Shown here piece after piece: positions 45,001-51,669 of a stretch of DNA of 64,000 bases. The stretch covers positions 1-64,000 of the forward strand of contig JADGDM010000001.1 in assembly GCA_016744905.1 (NCBI GenBank), written 5' to 3'. A program made the translations under genes and the position numbers. The notes below the pieces were generated by a model. The model did no database searches. It saw only the letters and a program-made list of their open reading frames with translations, and was not told the DNA's origin. This stretch comes from Sulfurimonadaceae bacterium (GTDB lineage Bacteria > Campylobacterota > Campylobacteria > Campylobacterales > Sulfurimonadaceae). The first letter of the stretch is position 1, and each line of letters starts with the position of its first letter.

Positions 45001-45710
45001 GCGCGCTTAACAACGCAGAGGAGGGTTTATATGAGAGTGTATACATTGAAATACTGGATGATGATGCTAAAGATTATGCAATTGCTATTAATGATTCTAA
45101 TATTTTAACCTGTGCATCAGAGACAAACAACAGTGCATCATGTAGTTTAAGTGGTTTTCCTAATCAAGATGCAACACATGGCCGAGATATTATATTGACT
45201 GATGATAGTGATGGATTAAAAGGTTTTGAATTCATCAAAATGACCAATGAGGGTGATGTCTTGGCGAATCAAAGTGATACTAATCATACATGTGTGTATG
45301 ACAGTACAACCAAATTAATGTGGCGTGTTCCTTTGGTAGCTGATTATGATACATTGTATACGTGGCACGATAGTAACAATTCAAACAATGGTGGGGACAG
45401 TGGATATGGTGATTTTACTCCAACGACTAAAAACTTGGTAGATGCAAGCAATAGCGATGGTCTATGTGCGCTTAATCATTGGAGAGTTCCTACGAGACAA
45501 GAGCTATTTGATATTATGAGTTTGGATGATGTTGCGTATATGCAAGGTGCATATTTTCCATATATTAATAATACCTCATATTGGACAGCAGATACTGACC
45601 TTAATCAAACTACAAATGCCTATGTCATTGGATTAGATACGTGGGAATTTACAACAATCAATAAAAACCAAGGATGGAGAAGTCTTATCTTGGTTAGTGA
45701 TACAAATTAG
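42048..45710 (+). CDS. Secreted protein with thrombospondin type 3 repeats, Calx-beta and DUF1566-like end
   Basis: The 1220-residue protein has a signal peptide (MKTF to about residue 20). At about 221-290 and 598-683 are Asp-rich DSDGDGWSDADE-type thrombospondin type 3 repeats that should bind Ca2+. Two Calx-beta-like domains follow at about 788-905 (DESNPSVSF boundary) and 905-1005 (SVNEDEGTYNLG, then DTLFEDTEYVELVLS). The C-terminus (about 1080-1217) has the DUF1566/Lcl pattern: LMWR, NHWRVPTRQELFDIM, YWTAD. The last gene shares that final domain. This domain set suits a calcium-stabilised surface fibre or adhesin. GGAGG is the ribosome binding site, 10 bases before the ATG; the ORF could extend to a TTG at 42033 but that is not needed. 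Confidence 0.85.
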   Translation: MKTFIYKLLLFLALSTLVEANYFETNQANVWSSQGSQEGFRSYSLGYGYVWSHAVTEESEYFNISDFMGYDNIQIPHTEQSFFLLNNFNASYPKVNETYVRLSLSGLDAPNSDSYGDSQPIVSLVPGDMHNLNETTALRFFVQKAEGDDSPLLLNYSISSSVDGVQSYKILYDDNSYFEKNSTIYLIKNADYNVTFSVNQDARSSQEYRQEYTLYSDVNFRRDSDSDGFPDLWEAEHGLDPLVDSRQVDSDGDGWSDADEALRGSNPFDATGAPRDSDGDGWSDYDEEVRFTDYNESTLPNCSQRPTASSLYGAEYNVSGLIDTTYAYALKVYTVAGEAQFNSDAPNAVLDQNLTGKPDCNVSVSEIESALSVQKVPNARFSASDSMVSAVRSSKVHFNKTYRGKYVLKSYIPSKADADISQVTQWLEDQDLAWQSVADWENGVKAYLSTHLLYNQEVNVTAQSSIDVAVLEAAIAYDEDLDFTQRSLVLLGKDTLSLESRSTWLRDVNTYRLSINALFEDIKLMHASANEELEKVFFGLETIMSEYELNTQDSDVLLAQAIQKRSWSQDYFIYVLRLIHYIPFESTETNPFDFNYDSDGDGVSNYNELLALGTSNPFDADSDDDGLNDAVDPCLLSANNNCLNEENLDSDGDSILDGFDNCPARSNVKQLDSDGNGVGDACELDSAFVITWPRRDMTVVLGEGVQFRLQETQLATGEVVSNESILWSDNAINIDTGMEPDVFRFNSLGAHTVCVHVPLAASTLEQCRSVMVVGSNSNGPTILVPSDVVAMERTASENSTVIIELERSGDLSKESSFQVNRHLDALITPADLNDVGIYTTHVKFLPQQVFAYIRVEIVADSLHEDDELFSLSFQDAVGIGSFSANEINVSIVDDESNPSVSFLTDLSSVNEDEGTYNLGISLSEVSTQTVSGEVVLVASSATLGSDFNFTGTFSIAAGENLTQVVLNVDNDTLFEDTEYVELVLSALNNAEEGLYESVYIEILDDDAKDYAIAINDSNILTCASETNNSASCSLSGFPNQDATHGRDIILTDDSDGLKGFEFIKMTNEGDVLANQSDTNHTCVYDSTTKLMWRVPLVADYDTLYTWHDSNNSNNGGDSGYGDFTPTTKNLVDASNSDGLCALNHWRVPTRQELFDIMSLDDVAYMQGAYFPYINNTSYWTADTDLNQTTNAYVIGLDTWEFTTINKNQGWRSLILVSDTN

Positions 45711-45719
45711 GAGTAGAAG

Positions 45720-46238
45720 ATGAAATATATATTAACGGTTATCTTATTGGGTATGTCTCTATTTGGTTCTTGTGTCACGAATGTAGTACCAAGTAGTGAT
45801 TCAGAGCGTTTTGTAGATAATGAAGATGGAACTATTAGTGATAACAAGACAGGATTGGTTTGGCAAAAATGCAACTATGGATTGACTTTTTCAGATGGTA
45901 TTTGTGGCGGTTCAACAGAGGTGATGACTTGGGGAGAAGCCTTACAAATAGAGAGTGATATAGATGCTTCAGATGAGTATGTTTGGAGAGTTCCCACGAT
46001 TAAGGAATTACATTCGATTACTGAGCGCGCTTGTAGTGCTCCCGCTTTATTGGATATTTTTGATTATGAAGGGGGTATTGCCCAACGTTATTGGAGCAGT
46101 ACACATGCAGAGTCAACTGGAAGAAAAGATGAAAACTTGGAAGCGATGATGATTGATTTTACTAACGCTCAGATAGGTTTACAAAATAAAATGGATGACA
46201 CCAATATTACTTTACGTTTGGTACGTATACGTCAATAA
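45720..46238 (+). CDS. DUF1566-like small lipoprotein
   Basis: The 172-residue protein has a lipoprotein signal with LFGSC (C18) and one DUF1566/Lcl-type domain: NKTGLVWQKC, YVWRVPTIKELHSITE and YWSSTHAES. It shares this domain with the C-terminus of the preceding protein, so they may interact or have arisen from the same gene. The domain is found in many surface proteins of proteobacteria and is of unknown function. It is the last gene of the surface operon and is followed by stem-loops at 46261-46308. Confidence 0.85.
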   Translation: MKYILTVILLGMSLFGSCVTNVVPSSDSERFVDNEDGTISDNKTGLVWQKCNYGLTFSDGICGGSTEVMTWGEALQIESDIDASDEYVWRVPTIKELHSITERACSAPALLDIFDYEGGIAQRYWSSTHAESTGRKDENLEAMMIDFTNAQIGLQNKMDDTNITLRLVRIRQ

Positions 46239-46260
46239 AAAATTGTTACTTATTTACACA

Positions 46261-46308
46261 GGGGGTAGTTTTACCCTCCTGCTTATAGAGATAAACTGTT
46301 TCTATAAG
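46261..46308 (+). other. Two stem-loops after the surface operon
   Basis: GGGGGTA (46261-46267) pairs with TACCCTC (46272-46278), a 7-bp stem with one wobble. CTTATAGA (46282-46289) pairs with TCTATAAG (46301-46308), a perfect 8-bp stem. Neither is followed by a T-run, so they may act as RNA stabilisers or weak terminators. Confidence 0.5.
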
Positions 46309-46363
46309 TGACAAACACATCATCGGATAATCTCAAACTAACTTAATTTAATTCAGTTTAGGC

Positions 46364-46369
46364 TATAGT
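46364..46369 (+). promoter_or_regulatory. Likely -10 of the nuo operon
   Basis: TATAGT lies in GGCTATAGTG, 94 bases before nuoA ATG 46464. The leader contains a small hairpin (CGCT-TGAA-AGCG, near 46410) and a run of Ts, and an AAAAAGG ribosome binding site just before the ATG. A second AT-rich candidate, TATATAAAA, is at 46386-46394. Confidence 0.45.
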
Positions 46370-46463
46370 GCTAGTAACTGTTTTTATATAAAAGCAATGT
46401 CCTCTAAAACCGCTTGAAAGCGATGTTTAAGAGTGTTTTTAAATAACACAAAAAGGTATATGT

Positions 46464-46853
46464 ATGGATCATATTAATACGGCGCACCCTTATTTTGGGG
46501 TATTTGTTCTCTTTGTTTTAACGTTTGGTGCATTTTTTATGACCACCGTTATTGCCAGATTGGCATCACGTGCTTTGGCTGCAAAAGATACTGAAAAGAT
46601 TAAACTTTCAGTATACGAATGTGGACCTGAAGTAACTAAGCAACCAAATAGAATTTCTCCACAGTTCTATCTGTTTGCACTACTGTTTTTACTATTTGAC
46701 GTAGAAATTGTCTTTATGTTCCCATGGGCTGTTGACTTTAAACTACTAGGCTGGTTTGGATTTGTTGAGATGTTAACATTCATCTTACTTTTAGCAATCG
46801 GTTTTATTTATGCATGGAAAAAAGGAGCACTTGAATGGCACAACATCAAGTAG
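46464..46853 (+). CDS. nuoA: Complex I subunit NuoA
   Basis: The 129-residue membrane protein has three hydrophobic helices and the loop motif [11 protein letters not shown], then [24 protein letters not shown], the NuoA signature. It is part of the membrane arm next to the peripheral arm. It heads the nuo operon and overlaps nuoB by 19 bases. Confidence 0.95.
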   Translation: MDHINTAHPYFGVFVLFVLTFGAFFMTTVIARLASRALAAKDTEKIKLSVYECGPEVTKQPNRISPQFYLFALLFLLFDVEIVFMFPWAVDFKLLGWFGFVEMLTFILLLAIGFIYAWKKGALEWHNIK

Positions 46854-47344
46854 ATTTTACACAATCAGGTGGTTTACCAATCGCCTTAACTACAGTTGAC
46901 AAACTTGTTAACTGGGGACGTTCAAATTCACTTTGGGCATTAACTTATGGACTGGCATGTTGTGGTATCGAAATGATGGCCTCAGGTGCATCTCGTTATG
47001 ACTTTGACCGTTATGGAACAATTTTCCGTTCGTCACCACGTCAATCAGATATCATGATTGTTGCGGGAACATTAACGAAAAAGCATGCCGAATTTATTCG
47101 TCGTCTTTATGATCAAATGACAGAACCTCGTTGGGTTATCTCAATGGGTTCATGTGCAAACACTGGTGGTATGTTTAATACTTACGCAACCGTTCAAGGG
47201 GTTGACCGTGTTATTCCTGTTGATTTATATCTTCCTGGTTGTGCCCCTCGTCCTGAGACTTTACAGTACGCAGTAATGATGCTTCAAAAGAAGATTCGTG
47301 CAGAAAAAGCTGGTAAAGCGCAACGTCCTAAAAGGCTAATGTAA
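46835..47344 (+). CDS. nuoB: Complex I subunit NuoB (cluster N2)
   Basis: The 169-residue protein carries the N2 cluster ligands: the adjacent Cys pair in [10 protein letters not shown], then [10 protein letters not shown] and [10 protein letters not shown]. It links the peripheral arm to the quinone site. Start is ATG 46835 inside nuoA; the stop overlaps the nuoC start. Confidence 0.96.
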   Translation: MAQHQVDFTQSGGLPIALTTVDKLVNWGRSNSLWALTYGLACCGIEMMASGASRYDFDRYGTIFRSSPRQSDIMIVAGTLTKKHAEFIRRLYDQMTEPRWVISMGSCANTGGMFNTYATVQGVDRVIPVDLYLPGCAPRPETLQYAVMMLQKKIRAEKAGKAQRPKRLM

Positions 47345-48150
47345 TGAGAGCGTATTCGGATAAAAAAGACGTTCAGAAAAAAGCGTATTATACAGATCGT
47401 TATTGGGTTGCCCCTACTGTGCCTCGTCAAACAGTTGAAAGTGATGATGTTTTTGCTGCGGACTTAGCTGCGATTAAAGCTAAGTTTACGGTACTTGAAG
47501 CGTACATCGAAGTTGAACAGTTGGTGATAGTCATTAATCCTGATGATAACTTTGGTGTAATGAAGCTTATGAAAGAAGAACTTCAATTTGAACAACTCAT
47601 CGAGATGGCAGCTGTTGATTGGCTAGCGCGCTCAAATGAGTTTGAAATTGTAGTTATGATGCTTTCAATGGCAAAACGTAAACGTATGCGTGTCAAATAT
47701 ACTGTTGCTAAAGATCAAGCGGTTGAATCACTTAATCCACTTTACAGATCAGCAGATTGGGCAGAGCGTGAGATGTATGACATGCATGGCGTTAAGGTAA
47801 ATAACCACCCATACATGAAACGTATTCTTATGCCAGATGATTGGCAAGGACATCCACTTCTTAAATCATATCCATTACATGGAGATGAGGCAGCACAGTG
47901 GTATGAAGTTGATAAAATTTTTGGAAAAGAAGCGCGTGATATTATCGGGCCTGAAATCCGTGATTCAGCAGCAATCGAGCGTTACGATACTGAGCGTTTC
48001 TCACGACTAGGTCACGAGGTTCCTTATGGTACTGATATCTCTGAGGGTGAGCCAGATACACCTTTAGCATATCAAGAAGAAGATGGAGTTTTCTTAATTA
48101 GAAAAGTTCACGAAGATGATTCTGTAGAAATTACAGACAGAGACAGGTAA
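47344..48150 (+). CDS. nuoC: Complex I subunit NuoC (30-kDa type)
   Basis: The 268-residue protein has the 30-kDa signature [19 protein letters not shown] and a divergent N-terminal extension of about 60 residues. NuoC and NuoD are separate genes here, not fused. It carries the only exact AGCGCGCT in the nuo operon (47625-47632). Confidence 0.94.
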   Translation: MRAYSDKKDVQKKAYYTDRYWVAPTVPRQTVESDDVFAADLAAIKAKFTVLEAYIEVEQLVIVINPDDNFGVMKLMKEELQFEQLIEMAAVDWLARSNEFEIVVMMLSMAKRKRMRVKYTVAKDQAVESLNPLYRSADWAEREMYDMHGVKVNNHPYMKRILMPDDWQGHPLLKSYPLHGDEAAQWYEVDKIFGKEARDIIGPEIRDSAAIERYDTERFSRLGHEVPYGTDISEGEPDTPLAYQEEDGVFLIRKVHEDDSVEITDRDR

Positions 48151-48154
48151 GCCT

Positions 48155-49381
48155 ATGCAACATACTAATAAACTTTCGCCATTTTTTGAAAACATCACTT
48201 TTGATCGTGATGACAATGAGTTAATTTTAAACTTTGGTCCTCAGCATCCATCAGCTCATGGACAGTTACGTCTTTTACTACATCTACAACAAGAGCAAGT
48301 TGTTAAAGCGCATCCAGATATTGGATACCTTCACCGTGGAATGGAGAAGATGGCTGAGAACATGATTTATAATGAGTTCTTACCTACAACTGATCGTATG
48401 GATTACATTGCATCAAGCTCAAACAACTACGGCTTTGCCCTAGCTGTTGAAAAATTAATTGATGTTGATGTCCCTCGTCGTGCACAAGTTATCCGTATGT
48501 TACTACTAGAAGTGAACAGACTTATGTCTCACCTTTTCTGGTTGGCAACAACAGCGCTTGATATTGGTGCAATGACAATCTTTTTATACGCGTTCCGTGA
48601 ACGTGAATATCTAATGGACTTAATCGAAGACTACTGTGGAGCACGTTTAACACATGCCGCCATTCGTATCGGTGGAGTTCCTTTAGATTTACCAGATAAC
48701 TTTATGGATGATTTGAAAAAATTCCTAGATAAGTTACCTCAAAATATGAAAGATTACGAAGATTTACTAGACACAAATAGAATCTGGTTAATGCGTATGG
48801 AAGAGGTTGGTACTATACCAACTGAAATGGCTCTATCATGGGGTTGTACAGGTCCAATGTTACGTGCTTCTGGTGTAAATTGGGATCTTCGTAAAGAAGA
48901 GCCATATGAGCTTTATAGCGAGATTGATTTTGATGTTCCTGTTTCTGACAAGGGTGACAACTATGCGCGTTACAAAATTTATATGGAAGAGATGCGTCAA
49001 TCAGCAAAAATTCTATATCAAGTAATCCCTATGTACTACGAGACTACGCCAGAATTAATGGCACATGCACCTCAGTATATTTCAGCATCTAAACTTGATA
49101 TCATGACTCAAAACTACTCTTTGATGCAACATTTTGTTCTTGTGACTCAAGGTATGCGTCCACCAGTTGGTGAAGTATATGTAGCAACTGAATCACCAAA
49201 AGGTGAGCTTGGTTTCTATATTAACTCACAAGGTGGTCCTTACCCATACCGTCTTAAAATGCGTGCGCCATCTTTTTGGCATACCGGTGTTTTAACTGAT
49301 CTATTACCAGGTCACTATATTCCAGATGTCGTTGCGATTATTGGTACTACCAATATCGTCTTCGGTGAAATTGATAGATAA
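48155..49381 (+). CDS. nuoD: Complex I subunit NuoD (49-kDa type)
   Basis: The 408-residue protein shows [15 protein letters not shown] and [15 protein letters not shown], the 49-kDa signatures around the quinone pocket. It sits with NuoB at the junction of the two arms. It starts 4 bases after nuoC, and the following small gene begins 8 bases after its stop. Confidence 0.96.
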   Translation: MQHTNKLSPFFENITFDRDDNELILNFGPQHPSAHGQLRLLLHLQQEQVVKAHPDIGYLHRGMEKMAENMIYNEFLPTTDRMDYIASSSNNYGFALAVEKLIDVDVPRRAQVIRMLLLEVNRLMSHLFWLATTALDIGAMTIFLYAFREREYLMDLIEDYCGARLTHAAIRIGGVPLDLPDNFMDDLKKFLDKLPQNMKDYEDLLDTNRIWLMRMEEVGTIPTEMALSWGCTGPMLRASGVNWDLRKEEPYELYSEIDFDVPVSDKGDNYARYKIYMEEMRQSAKILYQVIPMYYETTPELMAHAPQYISASKLDIMTQNYSLMQHFVLVTQGMRPPVGEVYVATESPKGELGFYINSQGGPYPYRLKMRAPSFWHTGVLTDLLPGHYIPDVVAIIGTTNIVFGEIDR

Positions 49382-49389
49382 GGAGACTC

Positions 49390-49614
49390 ATGAAACGTTA
49401 TGATTTACGTCACTTAAAAAGTGATTTCGATGCTAGAATGGTTGAAATTATCAAAAATGACACACAGTATGGTGAAGTAGCAATTTTTCTTTTTGAAATT
49501 GGTGACTTTTCTGCGATTCAACGCTCAGCTGATCTTGTAAAAGAGAATGGTTGTGAGTTAATGAATTCATTAAAATTCAACGAAGTCGACTGGACTATCG
49601 TCGTTAAAAAGTAG
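49390..49614 (+). CDS. Small NuoE-replacing subunit (HP1264/Cj1575c-like)
   Basis: The 74-residue protein sits where NuoE would be but lacks the 2Fe-2S cysteines of NuoE. Its size and sequence style match the small protein HP1264/Cj1575c found at this site in Helicobacter and Campylobacter, thought to help connect an alternative electron donor. It has one Cys, no signal peptide and a good GGAG ribosome binding site. Confidence 0.8.
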   Translation: MKRYDLRHLKSDFDARMVEIIKNDTQYGEVAIFLFEIGDFSAIQRSADLVKENGCELMNSLKFNEVDWTIVVKK

Positions 49615-49626
49615 TAGGAATTAATT

Positions 49627-51660
49627 GTGAGTAAAGTATTTTTTTCCACATGGCGCGGTGAAGCTATTAACAATAGTAAAGTTGACGTTGAAAAGTGGGA
49701 AGAGTCTGCATATAATCTGCCTCAGCAGTACAATGAGCATAGTAGCTCTAAAGCATTTATCGGATGGGATGGCGTTGCGCTTTTTCAAGAAGATGTTGAT
49801 GTTGTACGTTTAGCAACTGAGTATGCAGCGCAATATCAAGTTTATTCTGAAGCTTGTGGGCGTTGTGCACCTGGTCGTTGGGGTGGTCGTATATTGTATG
49901 ACCTCTTAGATAAAATCGCTCGTGGTGAAGGTGATAGAGCTGATATGGATCACTTAAAAGAAGTTGGTCGCAATATGCAACTGACATCTAAATGTGAAAT
50001 TGGTAAAACAGTTCCTACACCACTGCTTGATTTGATGGAACATTTTGAAGACGCTTTTATTGATTGTATTGATAATAAAAAGGCGTCTAAAGATTATCAA
50101 GCGGATATCAACTATATTGCAAAGATTACAGCACCTTGTACAGATGCTTGTCCTGCGCATGTTGATATTCCTGGATATATTGAAGGTGTACGTGATTTAC
50201 GTTTTGATGACTCACTACGCGCTACACGTCAAACAATGCCACTGGCACATGTTTGTGGTCGTGTTTGTCCACATCCATGTGAAGATGAGTGTCGTCGTAC
50301 GAACTTAGACTCTCCGATTTCTATTATGGAACTCAAGCGTTTAGGTGCGGATTACGAAACTGATCATGGTTTTGGTTTCTTTCACCCTGCTGAGAAAAAA
50401 CCTGATAATGGTAAAAAAGTTGCTATTGTTGGCGCTGGTCCTGCTGGCTTAACAACTGCGTACTACTTAGCCCTTGATGGTGTCCAATGTGACGTTTATG
50501 AAGAGTTGGCTGTTCTTGGCGGTGAAGTAGCTGTTGGTGTTCCTGAATACCGTATGCCAGTTGATAAATATAATCAAGATATTCAGTCAGTAAAAGATCT
50601 AGGCGTTAATTTTATTGTTAACACCAAAGTAACTGCGGATATGTTACGTCAGTTTGAAAAAGACTATGATGCGATTATGTTGGGATTTGGAACACGTCTT
50701 TCTAAGAAAGTACGTTGTGGAAATGAACGTCCTGAGGTTCAAGGTTACTGGGGAGCTATTGACTTTCTTGATAAGGTAAATCTTTATGAGAAGTATGGTT
50801 ACAAAGTAGATGAAGAGACTCAAAAACAACAGATGTTACCAACAGATTTTGTTGATTTAACTGGCAAAATAGTGGCCTGTGTTGGGGGTGGATTTACCTC
50901 TATGGATGTTGTTCGCTGTTCAATTCGTGCGGGTGCTAAAAAAGTTATAATGATCTACCGTCGCGATGAAAAAACAATTATTCGTAATACAACTTATGAA
51001 GAGTATCATGAAGCAGTTGAAGAGGGTGTTGAATTTATCTTCCATTCAGCGGTTAATGAGATGAAAGATGAAAATGATGTCTTAAAATCTCTTGATATTG
51101 ATAAGTTTGAATTGGTACCTGATCCAAATGGTGGTCGTCCTCAATTGGTAAAAATTGAAGGAGCTACATTTAATCAAGAAGTTGATTATTTGATTCCAGC
51201 TGTTTCTCAAGCAGCCAATCTTGATCTATTACCAGAAGAGTGGGAATTAGAGATGACCTCATGGGCAACTCTACTAACCAATGGTACTGATTATATGACA
51301 TCACGTAAGGGTGTTTTTGCAACTGGTGACTGTGAATACGGTCCGATGACGATTGTAAATGCTGTTGGTCAAGCCAAACGTGCTGCTTCAGTTATGACGC
51401 GCTACCTTCAAACTGGTGAGATCACTTTAAGTGATGATGAAATCATGGAAGACCATCTACGTAAGATGAAAGTCTATGATAAAAAAGAGAAAGTAACCGG
51501 TTGGTTACCAGGATTACTACGTCAAGAGAGTGAAAAACTTGATGTTGACGTACGTAAAGATAACAACAAAGAGGTAAATCTTGGCTTCACTCAAGAAGAA
51601 GCTCTTAGTGAAGCTGATCGCTGTATGCGTTGTTATTATATCGCTATGGTAGCGATGTAA
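49627..51660 (+). CDS. NuoF-like and GltD-like fusion, NAD(P)H-type oxidoreductase subunit of complex I
   Basis: The 677-residue protein replaces NuoF. Residues 70-150 resemble the iron-sulfur end of NuoF (SEACGRCAPGRWGG and SKCEIG), but of the four N3 cluster ligands C77, C80 and C123 are present and the third is Gly83. Residues 160-650 match the GltD/glutamate synthase small-subunit module: cysteines C171, C175, C210, C214, C218 and C222 in a Fer4_20-type domain, an FAD Rossmann at VAIVGAGPAGL (265-275), and a second Rossmann with VGGGFTSMD followed by IYRRDE, whose Arg pair suggests NADPH. The NuoF NADH-binding part (its FMN fold) is absent. Start is GTG after TAGGAA. Electron donor or acceptor is inference. 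Confidence 0.85.
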   Translation: MSKVFFSTWRGEAINNSKVDVEKWEESAYNLPQQYNEHSSSKAFIGWDGVALFQEDVDVVRLATEYAAQYQVYSEACGRCAPGRWGGRILYDLLDKIARGEGDRADMDHLKEVGRNMQLTSKCEIGKTVPTPLLDLMEHFEDAFIDCIDNKKASKDYQADINYIAKITAPCTDACPAHVDIPGYIEGVRDLRFDDSLRATRQTMPLAHVCGRVCPHPCEDECRRTNLDSPISIMELKRLGADYETDHGFGFFHPAEKKPDNGKKVAIVGAGPAGLTTAYYLALDGVQCDVYEELAVLGGEVAVGVPEYRMPVDKYNQDIQSVKDLGVNFIVNTKVTADMLRQFEKDYDAIMLGFGTRLSKKVRCGNERPEVQGYWGAIDFLDKVNLYEKYGYKVDEETQKQQMLPTDFVDLTGKIVACVGGGFTSMDVVRCSIRAGAKKVIMIYRRDEKTIIRNTTYEEYHEAVEEGVEFIFHSAVNEMKDENDVLKSLDIDKFELVPDPNGGRPQLVKIEGATFNQEVDYLIPAVSQAANLDLLPEEWELEMTSWATLLTNGTDYMTSRKGVFATGDCEYGPMTIVNAVGQAKRAASVMTRYLQTGEITLSDDEIMEDHLRKMKVYDKKEKVTGWLPGLLRQESEKLDVDVRKDNNKEVNLGFTQEEALSEADRCMRCYYIAMVAM

Positions 51661-51669
51661 GGGGTCGGG

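Larger units (their letters stand above)
3931..47632. repeat. Dispersed palindromic octamer AGCGCGCT (at least 31 copies)
   Basis: Exact copies start at 3931, 4599, 5026, 5234, 5280, 5810, 6948, 7563, 8206, 10494, 15082, 15688, 18772, 18972, 20176, 20275, 24987, 25866, 26155, 27701, 28589, 29057, 31053, 31241, 32977, 34416, 35562, 41314, 45000, 46024 and 47625. About eight near copies have GGCGCGCT (for example 15297, 26082, 52275, 53433). Nearly all lie inside genes, in all three frames: LSAL (5234), ERAI (4599), VARY (18772). For an AT-rich genome a chance count would be well below one. Confidence 0.9.

Noticed and set aside
31946-46238. The giant surface operon as a prophage or integrated element
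   Set aside because: No integrase, terminase, tRNA or direct-repeat attachment site is visible, and the octamer AGCGCGCT is present inside the operon.
49627-51660. A frameshifted nuoF with a run-on into another gene
   Set aside because: The frame is continuous over 677 codons with proper Rossmann and cysteine motifs in both halves, and the start and stop have normal spacing to neighbours.
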